Below, piece after piece: positions 56,000 to 64,000 of a DNA stretch of 64,000 nucleotides; position 1 is the stretch's first letter, and every line of letters begins with the position of its first letter. The position numbers and the translations under genes are program-made. The notes beneath the pieces were generated by a model. The model was not told the DNA's origin and ran no database searches. It saw only the letters and a program-made list of their open reading frames with translations. The DNA is taken from assembly GCA_910584255.1 (NCBI GenBank), contig CAJTXV010000003.1, positions 1-64,000 of the forward strand, written 5' to 3'. The stretch is from an uncultured Bacilli bacterium. GTDB taxonomy: Bacteria; Bacillota_I; Bacilli_A; RF39; UBA660.

Positions 56000-56665
56000 T
56001 TATTTTCGTAGTGGTTTTTTGTTTTCAATATTCGGAACTGTTGCAATGGCTCTTTGAGCTAGTCCTTCTTCATTTTCATAATTATATCCTGCAACATATA
56101 CAAGATGACCTTCAAACTTACAACTTAATGGTCTGCCCATTACCCATTTAAAACTAATTACACCATCACTATCTGGTTCTCCAAATCGTTCAAAATACAT
56201 GCTAGCCATTTCTTTTGTCCAAGGTATTGGATTATAATTAATAAATCCTTTCCCAAGAGGCGTACTTGTTTTATATAGGGCTGCTAGTACTTCATTTCTA
56301 TCTTTATTAGAAATATCAATAACATTAGGTTCTATTTCCTTATATCCATAATCCACATCGGGGAGTTCTTCTTGTGTTAGACCTAAGACTTCCATATTAT
56401 ATTTTTTTCTAAATTCATGGGCAAATTCTAAAGATGTACATTGTCTTACATAATGTGGAATTAGCGAAATAAATGGAGTAGTATTTTCTCCTTCTCTTTC
56501 GGCATCTTGCAAAGCTACTTTAAATGCTAAAACTAATGTATCTACATCGATTTTATCTGGAATCATTTCAGCAAATCTGTGGTAAAATTCACATTCGGAA
56601 CTATAATCATTGAATGTTCCTCTTACAGAGCGAAAACTTTCTTTGGCATTTTCAAAATATAACAT
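56000..56665 (-). CDS. Hypothetical protein of a three-gene set
   Basis: The 221-residue soluble acidic protein has the motifs FHRFAEMIPDKI and WTKEMASMYFERFG; the C-terminal half is beta-rich. No family is recognised. It lies 5 bases after the next gene on the same strand, so it is co-transcribed. Confidence 0.6.
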   Translation of the reverse strand: MLYFENAKESFRSVRGTFNDYSSECEFYHRFAEMIPDKIDVDTLVLAFKVALQDAEREGENTTPFISLIPHYVRQCTSLEFAHEFRKKYNMEVLGLTQEELPDVDYGYKEIEPNVIDISNKDRNEVLAALYKTSTPLGKGFINYNPIPWTKEMASMYFERFGEPDSDGVISFKWVMGRPLSCKFEGHLVYVAGYNYENEEGLAQRAIATVPNIENKKPLRK

Positions 56666-56670
56666 ATCTT

Positions 56671-57696
56671 TTATCTCCTATTCTTATTCTGTGAAAGAGG
56701 TTTTATTCTTTTTACAAATGATTCTTCCTCATCAAAATCATTTGGTTTAGATTTTTGATACTTTGATAAGTATTGATTGTACTCTTTCTTTACTTCCTCG
56801 TTTCCTTCTAAATATCCACTTTCAATCGTATTATCATTTTGAATCAGAAAGTACCAGCCATCTCCTGAAATCATCTTTTTATAATCCATATAATCTAGTG
56901 GTGATTCTTCTTTATTTATTTGATATTTTAAAGAATTGATATTCGGGGTTATCTCATCTAAAGCATCTATACTTGTATTACTAATATCATTTATGGTAAT
57001 TGCCTTTTTTCTAGGATCTAGGTATTCTACTCCAACGCTACCATATCTTGGATTTTCTGGCATTGTACCTGCTAATACATATTGGATATTGGAATCATAA
57101 ACATATACATTATCCTCTAATGGTCTCGGTGTATCCATTTTTACCATTTCTAGATTCTCAAACACATAATCAGACTTTCCAACCGTCACCACTTTTACTT
57201 TTTGTATATCATCTTCCGCTTTTTGTGAATTATATAACATTTGTCGTGCTGCTTCCTTATATACATCGACTAATTTAATATCATCTTCATACATTCCATG
57301 ACGAGTGCTACCTGCTTCTACCCTATCAAAGCAAATCACATCTCCATTCCTCCATACCCAACTTTGCGTCAAAAATTGTCCCTTATAATAAACTACAAAC
57401 GTTCTTCCATTTTTCGACTGCATGGAATGCTTTAGTGCAGAATAGGAAACGCCTCCAACCGTAAAACAACAGTGTGATAAGTATCCTACACAAACTGCCA
57501 TTGGATCACTCAAATCTAATATCTTATATACAAAATCTCCTAGTTCCCCCTCTACTTTAGGAATTGATGAGTATCCTCTATTTCTTGCATCTTTACATAA
57601 TTCTACTGCTTCAGATAGCAACTTTTGATTGGTTGTATTCATTTCTACTAAAGCATGTTTAAATCCTACTTCATCCGGTTTTAATTCTATTGGCAA
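56671..57696 (-). CDS. PcfJ-like C-terminal part of a larger protein
   Basis: This 341-codon frame directly continues, in the same frame, the 622-residue protein upstream after a single TGA at 57697-57699. It could start only at the TTG that follows and has no clear ribosome binding site. It holds the segment GYLSHCCFTVGGVSYSALKH followed by FLTQSWVWRNGDVICFD, which resembles the C-terminal region of PcfJ-like proteins. The catalytic role is unknown. Most likely the two frames are one gene of about 960 codons with an in-frame UGA. Confidence 0.65.
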   Translation of the reverse strand: MPIELKPDEVGFKHALVEMNTTNQKLLSEAVELCKDARNRGYSSIPKVEGELGDFVYKILDLSDPMAVCVGYLSHCCFTVGGVSYSALKHSMQSKNGRTFVVYYKGQFLTQSWVWRNGDVICFDRVEAGSTRHGMYEDDIKLVDVYKEAARQMLYNSQKAEDDIQKVKVVTVGKSDYVFENLEMVKMDTPRPLEDNVYVYDSNIQYVLAGTMPENPRYGSVGVEYLDPRKKAITINDISNTSIDALDEITPNINSLKYQINKEESPLDYMDYKKMISGDGWYFLIQNDNTIESGYLEGNEEVKKEYNQYLSKYQKSKPNDFDEEESFVKRIKPLSQNKNRR

Positions 57697-59553
57697 TCAT
57701 ATATCTTCAAAGTGCTTTACGATTCTTGCAACACTTAATACACCGTTCCATGTTTCTTTTACTTCTTCAAAAGAATTACAGAATTCTGTAAAATACTTTT
57801 CAAACTCTGGAATTTCTCCTCTCATCATTTTATTGATTACAGATTTTTTCTCTCTTATTTTTCCTTTACCGAAAAGATAATCAATTAATTCTTGATTGAT
57901 GATAGGTTCTCCATTTGCTCCAATAGAAATATTTTCATATTGTAACCCATCAAATAAATTTTCCATTCGATTTCCTTGCATGTTAGATTCTAATAAATAC
58001 TTCCCCTTATCATATCCAAAAAACAATAATAGTTGCAACCCCATTCTTTCTACAAGGGATAGAATGTCCGCATTTGTATTGGTTCTACCTATCAAGTTTT
58101 TCCATCTAAGTGCTGGTGTTATATTTAATTTTACTAGTTGTTCATCCGTTAAAAATTGGGTGATATCGTCAGCATTATCTATGAAGTTTCCACATTTAGA
58201 TAAGTAGATTAGTCCCTTATAAGTTTTTGTCATATAGACTTTGTCAAATGTGATACTTCCTTTCGCTAGTCGGTAAAATACACCACTCAAAGATATATTT
58301 TCCAAATAGGTACCATCTTTCTCGGAGCGGGTTAATAAATCATTTTCAAATTTACTTCTAAGTTCTAGGAATAATGGATGCTGATTGTTGATGGCTTTAT
58401 TTCTTAATAATTTACCACAGGCGATAATTGCTTCAATATAATCGTCAAAAATTAGTTTTGTTCTACTGTTCGTTTTTATATTTTTAACTAACTGCTCAAA
58501 CTCTTCGATAGAGTACTCTTTTAAATTACACTGTTTCACAAATCTGGTGATAGTTTCCGATAGGGTTTCATCATTCATATACTTTGATAGATTACTACCA
58601 GAATAAGCAATATCTAAAAACTCTAATATTACATCCTCTGTAAATTGATTTCTTTCGCGATAGGTTTGATGATCAAATAGTGAAAGAGTTTCTTCTATCC
58701 CCATTTGATGAAAATTATCTTTAAATAGCTGAAATAAATCACTATCTGTGAATCTTTCTTTTGATTTTTCGTTATCGAAATAGGAACCTTTATTATTTCT
58801 TAGATATTTATATCTAGTAAATAAAAGTTGAAATTTAGAAGGAGAACACTCATTTATTTTTTCACTAAATTGTTTAAAAAATCTATTCAGAGTATCTAAG
58901 TTCTGTGATTTTAAAAGTATAAACTCTATCACATCATCGATTGATAATTTCATGATTCTTTCGTGTTCACTTTCTAACTTCTCAAACACTATATCTTCCT
59001 CTAGATCTTGTAGTTCTAGTAAAATATCATCACCTATTTTGTCTTTAAAATATTCTTTCAACTGGATTCTTGCTTTTTCACCGACGGAATAATAGAAATT
59101 AGAAAACATAACAGAATTTGGATCTAACTGATTCCTATACTTGATAATTGCTTCTACTTGCATATCCTCTGATAAATTGATAATACATGTTTCAATTAAA
59201 GACGGTTGTAATTTTTTATGATAGTTTTTTAGTAACGTCATGATACGTTCTGGTTCTAGCTTTCCAATCGCCTCAATCCACAGAATCATTGGATAATTTT
59301 TGATACTTTCTAAGGCAGCCTCCCCAAACATAGAATACTCCTGGGTCATAAATACTAAACTTATATATGTCTCTAAAAATTCCTCTTCTTTCACTTGGTG
59401 TTGTACATTTGCTTTATTTATTAATATATCAAAAACTCTTTGTTGTTCATAAAAATTTTTAAATCCTACTTTTTCTTGATACTCTTCTCTTAGTTCATTT
59501 GCTTTATCAAAAGGTAATCTGAGTATCCGATTTAATAACAGTGCAAATTGCAT
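57697..59553 (-). CDS. Large helical protein, N-terminal part of an interrupted gene
   Basis: Starting at the ATG at 59553 (GGGGAG before it) this frame gives 618 residues, nearly all predicted helical, without a known domain. It ends SVARIVKHFEDI, then TGA, and the frame continues as LPIELKPDEVGFKHAL, which reads naturally as the same protein. A TGG-to-TGA change or a decoded UGA would explain it. Function is unknown. It is a long chromosomal gene with normal codon use. Confidence 0.65.
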   Translation of the reverse strand: MQFALLLNRILRLPFDKANELREEYQEKVGFKNFYEQQRVFDILINKANVQHQVKEEEFLETYISLVFMTQEYSMFGEAALESIKNYPMILWIEAIGKLEPERIMTLLKNYHKKLQPSLIETCIINLSEDMQVEAIIKYRNQLDPNSVMFSNFYYSVGEKARIQLKEYFKDKIGDDILLELQDLEEDIVFEKLESEHERIMKLSIDDVIEFILLKSQNLDTLNRFFKQFSEKINECSPSKFQLLFTRYKYLRNNKGSYFDNEKSKERFTDSDLFQLFKDNFHQMGIEETLSLFDHQTYRERNQFTEDVILEFLDIAYSGSNLSKYMNDETLSETITRFVKQCNLKEYSIEEFEQLVKNIKTNSRTKLIFDDYIEAIIACGKLLRNKAINNQHPLFLELRSKFENDLLTRSEKDGTYLENISLSGVFYRLAKGSITFDKVYMTKTYKGLIYLSKCGNFIDNADDITQFLTDEQLVKLNITPALRWKNLIGRTNTNADILSLVERMGLQLLLFFGYDKGKYLLESNMQGNRMENLFDGLQYENISIGANGEPIINQELIDYLFGKGKIREKKSVINKMMRGEIPEFEKYFTEFCNSFEEVKETWNGVLSVARIVKHFEDI

Positions 59554-59677
59554 AATGCTCCCCATTTCTAAATGGTTATTATCATAGCACAGACCTATAA
59601 AAAGTACAATGAATTCCTATGTTTCTTTCCTGATAAAGAGACTATATTTACTACTTTACAGAAAATTTTTGTCGAAT

Positions 59678-59704
59678 TTAGCACTTATAATTGACAAGTG
59701 CCAA
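59678..59704. promoter_or_regulatory. CIRCE operator upstream of hsp20
   Basis: TTAGCACTT and AAGTGCCAA are separated by exactly 9 bases, the HrcA site layout. It lies 40 bases before the hsp20 start. Confidence 0.85.
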
Positions 59705-59744
59705 TAATTGGAGTATAACAGTATTAAGAAAGGAAGGATGAGAT

Positions 59745-60134
59745 ATGAATTTAATCCCTAGAAAATATTATTTAGATGACTTCTTTGATAATTTCTTAAC
59801 AGTTCCAGAAGAGAGTAACATGAAATGTGACATTTATGAGAAGGATGGAAACTACCATATTGAAATGGATATTCCTGGCTTCGATAAAAAGGATATCCAA
59901 GTAGAATGTAATAAAGGTTACCTTACGATTACTGCTGAGAAAGAACAAGAAGAAAGAGATGAACAAAAGAAATACATTCGTCGTGAACGTGTTTACGGAA
60001 AATATAAAAGAGAATTTTATTTAGGGGATGTACAGATGGATCATATTGATGCTGAATTTAAAGACGGTATTTTAAAAATTACTGTACCTAGAAAAGAAGA
60101 AGTCGAAACAAAAACATCCATTGAAATTAAATAG
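59745..60134 (+). CDS. hsp20: Small heat-shock protein (Hsp20/alpha-crystallin)
   Basis: The 129-residue protein has a short N terminus and a full alpha-crystallin domain: YHIEMDIPGFDKKDIQVE, GYLTITAEKE, then ERVYGKYKREFYLG and the end motif FKDGILKITVPRKE. It holds unfolding proteins in solution until Hsp70 or Hsp90 act. The CIRCE operator upstream links it to HrcA and thus to htpG in this window. AGAAAGGAAGG precedes the ATG. Confidence 0.95.
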   Translation: MNLIPRKYYLDDFFDNFLTVPEESNMKCDIYEKDGNYHIEMDIPGFDKKDIQVECNKGYLTITAEKEQEERDEQKKYIRRERVYGKYKREFYLGDVQMDHIDAEFKDGILKITVPRKEEVETKTSIEIK

Positions 60135-60178
60135 AGTCCTTTTTAAAGATTACAAATTATTGTAGTCTTTTTTTGTCG

Positions 60179-60245
60179 AAATCTCACCAAAATATAACAC
60201 TTTATCACTCCTTTTTCTTTTAATTTTTACTTTCTATGTTATAAT
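60179..60245 (+). promoter_or_regulatory. Promoter of the LytTR gene with conserved upstream box
   Basis: TATAAT (60240-60245) has no good -35. An upstream block, AAATCTCACCAAAATATAAC followed by ACTTTATCAC (60179-60208), recurs ahead of the cold-shock gene at the same distance. Read in reverse it contains two GTT-type half-sites 10 bases apart, as LytTR proteins bind. Confidence 0.55.
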
Positions 60246-60282
60246 GAATTTTATAGTCTAAAAAATAGTAGGAGTGAATTTT

Positions 60283-61008
60283 ATGCTTAATTTTATCATC
60301 TATGAAGATTATAAAAAGATGAGAGACTTATATGATGAGGTAATTCATCAGTTTATTGGAAAGAAAAAAGAAGAGTATCATATTACTCACATCTCTGGAT
60401 TTAATCCATCCACTGAAAGAAAGCTAAATGGACTGGAAGGTAGAAAGATTTATATTTTGGATTTAAAGGTTCCTGGGAAAAGTGGATATGATTTTGCGAG
60501 AGAAATCCGTAGTTCTGGTGATTGGGAAAGCCAGATTATTATTATCTCAGCATGTGAAGATTTAAGGAATGATATCTTTATGGGAAAAATGCTAGCACTT
60601 GATTTTATTTCTAAAAAGGAAGATATTCCTAATAGATTAGAAGAGACCCTAGAAATTGCTTACAATATTTCTACTACGAATCACTTTTTTTCTTTCCGCT
60701 CTGGTGGAGAATTATTCCATTTACCCTATCATGATATTTTGTATTTTGAAAAAAATTTAAATGATAATTATACGTCCATTATTACGAATCAAAATACCTA
60801 TAAAATCAAAAAAAGTATTCTTCAAATAGAAAAGGCACTAGACCATGATTTAAGATTTTTTAAAACACACCAAAGTTGTATTGTAAATCTTTATAATATA
60901 AAATCTGTAAATTTAACGAGTCCCACAATCAGTTTTGGTGAAAAGAAAACGAATCTATTATCCCGTGAGAGGAAAAGTGAACTGAAAGAGAGATTAATTC
61001 ATAATTGA
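60283..61008 (+). CDS. LytTR-family response regulator
   Basis: The 241-residue protein has a CheY-like receiver domain (about 1-125): an acidic residue in FIIYEDY, the phospho-Asp in IYILDLKVPGKSG and the Lys in FISKKED. The C-terminal LytTR domain begins at FFSFRSGGELFHLPYHDILYF, with RFFKTHQSCIVNL. Such regulators (AgrA/ComE type) answer membrane histidine kinases; no kinase is adjacent. The start at 60283, 8 bases after AGGAG, is preferred over the GTG at 60274. The shared upstream block suggests autoregulation. Confidence 0.9.
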   Translation: MLNFIIYEDYKKMRDLYDEVIHQFIGKKKEEYHITHISGFNPSTERKLNGLEGRKIYILDLKVPGKSGYDFAREIRSSGDWESQIIIISACEDLRNDIFMGKMLALDFISKKEDIPNRLEETLEIAYNISTTNHFFSFRSGGELFHLPYHDILYFEKNLNDNYTSIITNQNTYKIKKSILQIEKALDHDLRFFKTHQSCIVNLYNIKSVNLTSPTISFGEKKTNLLSRERKSELKERLIHN

Positions 61009-61024
61009 TTTTTCATATTTTTCC

Positions 61025-61090
61025 AAATCTCAACAAAATTGAACACTTTTTAACCTATCTATTACTTTCAAATTTTGTTTGTGATATGAT
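61025..61090 (+). promoter_or_regulatory. Promoter of the cold-shock gene with the same upstream box
   Basis: AAATCTCAACAAAATTGAAC followed by ACTTTTTAACC (61025-61055) is nearly identical to the block at 60179 and lies 60 bases before TATGAT (61085-61090). The -35 region is weak, which suggests activation. Confidence 0.55.
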
Positions 61091-61131
61091 TAGAGGGCTT
61101 AAGCAAAAAAGGAGTTAGAAAGGTGGTAAAA

Positions 61132-61341
61132 ATGATAGGATACGTGAAGTCCTTTGATAATAACAAAGGATATGGATTTCTTCAATATTATGGTCAAGAC
61201 ATTTTTATCCATTACTCTAATATTCTAGAGGATGGGTTTAAAACGTTACATGAAGGCGACTTAGTAGAATTTCAATTATTAGAAACTAGTAAAGGTCTTC
61301 AGGCTCTAGGAATCAAACGAATTAAAGAGTCAGCCAAATAA
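61132..61341 (+). CDS. Cold-shock-domain protein
   Basis: The 69-residue protein is a single CSD: GYVKSFDNNKGYGFLQ (RNP1 KGYGFL) and DIFIHYSNI (RNP2). It binds single-stranded RNA or DNA and helps translation. It differs from classical CspA by Tyr and Leu in RNP1 (GYGFL for GFGFI). AAAGGTGG lies before the ATG at 61132. It probably belongs to the LytTR regulon by its promoter. Confidence 0.9.
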   Translation: MIGYVKSFDNNKGYGFLQYYGQDIFIHYSNILEDGFKTLHEGDLVEFQLLETSKGLQALGIKRIKESAK

Positions 61342-61345
61342 AAAG

Positions 61346-61380
61346 AAAGTGATTAGGATAAATCATTCCTATCACTTTTT
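61346..61380. terminator. Bidirectional terminator
   Basis: AAAGTGAT-T-AGGA pairs with TCCT-ATCACTTT and is followed by TT on the plus strand. It lies between the converging cold-shock and DUF1848 genes. Confidence 0.75.
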
Positions 61381-61381
61381 A

Positions 61382-62284
61382 TTATGATTTTCTTAACTTT
61401 ACAATATCATCTTCTTCTAATTCGCCAATTAATAAAGAAGAAGTTAGGTGATGAAGTTTTCGGTTTGTTATCACTTGTGGTTCATCATAGTTTGCATAAC
61501 AATACTTACATAGGTGACTACAAGTATTATAAAACCCTAAATCCACGGTATCAATACAGTTACAGTTTTCTCTTGTCATATTCTTTTTCATCTGAACTTT
61601 TTTTTCCACAATTTTGTGGATATCTTCTTCGGTCGTACATCCTTTTCTTTGAATACCCAACTTAGATAAATCTATCTTCTCAGCACATGTACTTACTTCT
61701 AAATGATATTTTTCTGCAATACGTCCAATTTTTTCAGAAATTTCTTCGATATTTTCTCTTGTAAAAGGAAGTAGATTTAAAGTTTTACGATTTCTTAACA
61801 CATTTTTTTTAATATCTAAGAAACTAATAATTACCCTACTGACATCGTGTTCTAACTCCCTACACAATTTTTCAAACATTTTCTCGTGATAAGAAACAGA
61901 ATATCTTCCACTTAGAAAAATGGGGTCATATCTTACATACACCCTTTCTTTTCCTATGATTTTAGAAATTTTTTTAACCGTTTCTATTACCTCTTTCTTT
62001 GGTGGAACGAAAGGTTCTATTTCTTTTAAATAAGGAGTAATTGTTACTTGAACAATAAAAGGAAATGGAATATTGTTTATATTTTCTAGTAAGGGACGAG
62101 GATTTTTTGTACAAAAAATAATGGCATCAATATGGTCTTTATCTAATAGAATTCTACTTACCTGTTTTGGATAAAAAGGATTTCTTACATCCACATATCC
62201 TTCTTTTAAACGGTTTAAAAACCATGGAAAATAAAATGCGACAATGTCAGTTCTTTCACTAATACTTAGAATCATAACCTTCAA
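61382..62284 (-). CDS. DUF1848 family protein (probable Fe-S protein)
   Basis: The 300-residue protein has the DUF1848 start (SISERTDIVAFYFPWFLNRL), IIFCTKNPRPLL, RYDPIFLSG and a C-terminal Cys cluster, CNCIDTVDLGFYNTCSHLC then KYCYAN. The CxxxCKYCYAN-like motif points to an Fe-S cluster as in radical-SAM or DNA-photolyase-like proteins. The reaction is unknown. It follows the small anchored protein without a gap. Confidence 0.88.
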   Translation of the reverse strand: MKVMILSISERTDIVAFYFPWFLNRLKEGYVDVRNPFYPKQVSRILLDKDHIDAIIFCTKNPRPLLENINNIPFPFIVQVTITPYLKEIEPFVPPKKEVIETVKKISKIIGKERVYVRYDPIFLSGRYSVSYHEKMFEKLCRELEHDVSRVIISFLDIKKNVLRNRKTLNLLPFTRENIEEISEKIGRIAEKYHLEVSTCAEKIDLSKLGIQRKGCTTEEDIHKIVEKKVQMKKNMTRENCNCIDTVDLGFYNTCSHLCKYCYANYDEPQVITNRKLHHLTSSLLIGELEEDDIVKLRKS

Positions 62285-62563
62285 CTACTTTTTTTCAGTG
62301 TTTAAAAAGTACTTACCTTTTTTAAATAGCAAGATTTGATCTTTTACCATCATTAAAAGATATGGGTTTTTCGCAAGCTCCTTTGGTAAATCTTTTGTTC
62401 TGATACCACTTTCTACACTATTTGCTTTTTGTTCTTTAAAGTAATCGATAATTTCTTTTTTTGATGCTGAAGTATCATTTTTATATTTTCTATTCATCAT
62501 CGTTAGATATAAAATACCGCCTAAACAACATACTAAAATTAAAACCTTTATAACAGTGTACAT
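62285..62563 (-). CDS. Small membrane-anchored protein
   Basis: The 92-residue protein has an N-terminal span (VIKVLILVCCLGGILYLTM) and a short charged domain (KKEIIDYFKEQKANS, DLPKELAKNPYLLMMVKDQ). No family is recognised. It is immediately upstream of the DUF1848 gene (no gap), so the two are co-expressed. Confidence 0.65.
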   Translation of the reverse strand: MYTVIKVLILVCCLGGILYLTMMNRKYKNDTSASKKEIIDYFKEQKANSVESGIRTKDLPKELAKNPYLLMMVKDQILLFKKGKYFLNTEKK

Positions 62564-62585
62564 AAATTTTTTCTCCTATTCATCT

Positions 62586-63452
62586 TTATTTTTCCTTTTC
62601 TAAAGAAATTTTATAAAGCGAGTAAATAAAATCTTCTAAACAACTATATTGCTCTTTTTCATAATATTTACTTGCTTTCAACTGGCTCCATATTTCTTGA
62701 AATTTTATATATCGATTTCTTTCTTTTAATATAATATCAATCATTATTTTTCTATCTTTATCATTTGCATAATGTATTTTATTGTGACAATTACTACATA
62801 AATTCACTTCATTTAAATCATTATAAACTAATGAATCATCTTCCTCAAACACATCTGGATATTTTGAAATAATACTTTGATATATAAAATGATGGCATTC
62901 CATATAAGATAGACCATTATTCTTTTTAAAGGTTGGATGATTTAGATATTCATTTTCTAATAAATCATTTTTCTTTTCAAAGTAACAATTGGTAGTAAAA
63001 TATCTATTTTTAATATTTTCAAAACTAGTATATTGGAACTTATTTAAATCTTCTATTAGTTTTCTTTGACTTTCATTATGTTTATTTCCTTGTTTATTTA
63101 ACTCAAAGCAACCTTGAAAGCATTTTACTCCGTATTTGTTCTTTAAATTATTGGTTGAAAACTTCATTTTATTATTGTTTTTTATATCTACACTATAATT
63201 TAGTCCTTCTACTTTTATTTCCATAACAGTATCATTTTCTAGACTTGGATTCGTTACTACGCCTCTTAACATAATTCTACTAATTTTGTCTGGCATATTG
63301 CAATAATAAATAAATACAATATCATCTTTTTTTATATTGTGATTGTTCTTCTGTCATCTTATAATTCCATGATTCGAGTATTTTAAAAACAGTTGCTCAA
63401 AATCACATGTTTCAAAATTAGCTGACATAAAATAATAACTTTTTTTACTCAT
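62586..63452 (-). pseudogene. HNH endonuclease gene with in-frame UGA
   Basis: From the ATG at 63452 the frame reads MSKKSYYFMSANFETCD to NHGIIR, meets TGA at 63354-63356, then goes on in the same frame, QKNNHNIKKDDIVFIYYCN, into a 236-residue remainder. The N-terminal part looks like an EVE/PUA-like domain, in which a Trp before Q is expected (IIR-W-QKN). The C-terminal part is an HNH nuclease: MECHHFIYQ and LCSNCHNKIHYAN. HNH proteins of this form are often restriction enzymes for modified DNA. If the stop is obeyed, an ATG at 63296 might still give a shortened protein. Confidence 0.75.
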
Positions 63453-63541
63453 TAATATACTTCTTTCTTCTTATGAATTTTATTTCTAATCCGTCTATGA
63501 TAGGTCTATGATAGATATTTAATTAAAATAAATCTTCTATC

Positions 63542-63850
63542 TTACATATTAAATAAATCGCTATGACTACCTGTTGCAATCAATAATAATATCAATTCAT
63601 TATTTTCAATCTTATATATGAGTAACCAATCAGGCTCAATATGACACTCATTACAATCCTTAAAGTTTTTATCATTCATCAGTTTATGATTTTTATATTT
63701 TGAATCAAGTTCTTGATTATTAGCAAGTTTTTCTACAATTTTTATTAACTTTTCTATGTCTTTGTTTTGTTTAATAATCTTCTTTAAACCTTTGTTAAAC
63801 CTAGAGGTAGTTTTTACTTCGTATAAAGATTCTCTGGCATTAATCTTCAT
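63542..63850 (-). CDS. YafQ/RelE-type mRNA interferase toxin
   Basis: The 102-residue toxin has the YafQ pattern: RFNKGLKKIIKQNKD, then KDCNECHIEPDWLLIYKIEN and the end LIATGSHSDLF. The His, Asp, Trp and C-terminal His/Phe residues correspond to the YafQ active site. These toxins cut mRNA on the ribosome. It overlaps the antitoxin gene by 11 bases, the usual coupled layout. Confidence 0.9.
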   Translation of the reverse strand: MKINARESLYEVKTTSRFNKGLKKIIKQNKDIEKLIKIVEKLANNQELDSKYKNHKLMNDKNFKDCNECHIEPDWLLIYKIENNELILLLIATGSHSDLFNM

Positions 63851-64000
63851 CTATAATATCCTCAAACATTTTTCTAACATTATGGTAACCTGTTGCTTGT
63901 ATTTTACCGTTTAATATATTCTCGCCTTCTTGTAAGGCTTCTAAAAGTTCTTTACTTGGTCTAGGATTGCTAACTTCAAATGGTATACCATCTTTATTTA
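63840..64000 (-). CDS. RelB/DinJ-family antitoxin (partial, runs off the window)
   Basis: The C-terminal 52 codons are visible: GIPFEVSNPRPSKELLEALQ to the end, FEDIIDED. This matches the linker and toxin-binding tail of RelB/DinJ antitoxins. The start lies beyond position 64000. Together with the YafQ-type toxin it forms a type II toxin-antitoxin pair, autoregulated in known cases. Confidence 0.8.
   Translation of the reverse strand, partial: NKDGIPFEVSNPRPSKELLEALQEGENILNGKIQATGYHNVRKMFEDIIDED

Noticed and set aside
1..64000. UGA read as Trp throughout (genetic code 4)
   Set aside because: Many long genes end normally at TGA next to terminators or overlapping starts (for example ATGA at 38694), Trp is encoded by TGG, and only three genes have an in-frame TGA.

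Overview
This is an AT-rich window from a low-GC Gram-positive bacterium (Bacillota), probably a host-associated Bacilli or Clostridia relative; I cannot name the species. The evidence is strong AGGAGG-type ribosome binding sites, HrcA/CIRCE control of chaperones, peptidoglycan amidases (CwlD, LysM), a SpoIID/LytB-domain protein, phosphate acetyltransferase, a LytTR regulator and the standard code with UGA as a normal stop. Three genes nevertheless carry an in-frame UGA where Trp would fit.

Layout. 0.2-8.2 kb is mostly chromosomal: a membrane protein, pta, a cupin, a guanylate-kinase-like protein, a Nudix hydrolase, an FkbM methyltransferase and a membrane-anchored zinc protease with Ig-like repeats. 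8.2-11.7 kb holds small accessory genes, a tRNA-Trp, a decayed Nudix gene and a SleB-type hydrolase. 11.8-17.5 kb is a leftward restriction island: an Xre regulator, an adenine methyltransferase, an AlwI-like system in which a second methyltransferase and the nuclease share one reading frame, and a GmrSD-like DUF262/DUF1524 protein.

At 17.8-29.7 kb a LysM amidase gene is cut in two by an element of about 10.5 kb. The element carries a large serine recombinase, small HTH and ribbon-helix-helix proteins beside a repeat- and hairpin-rich control region, a Sau3AI-like restriction pair and a compact four-gene operon (DUF6414-like, ClpB-like AAA+, Fic with a fused antitoxin-like region, two-TM protein). 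That operon is the best candidate for an undescribed defence system. Joining the two flanks at a shared GG restores the amidase frame. At 29.8-33.0 kb is a second accessory module (helical unknown, DUF6429-like, DEDD exonuclease plus BRCT, small protein), bordered by a decayed copy of the amidase 5' end.

33.3-62.5 kb is mainly chromosomal: a kinase-like protein, DUF1294, a variant DNA methyltransferase, cysE, a TtcA-like protein, HtrA coupled to an Abi/HEPN protein, a phospholipase C-like protein, a SpoIID-like protein, htpG, an asparaginase, three tandem secreted paralogs beside a nonsense-interrupted trypsin-like protease, an MMPL exporter fused to a secreted protein with a divergent TetR regulator, cwlD, a three-part gene set of unknown function, hsp20, a LytTR regulator, a cold-shock protein and DUF1848. 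The right edge has an interrupted HNH nuclease and a YafQ-type toxin with its partial antitoxin.
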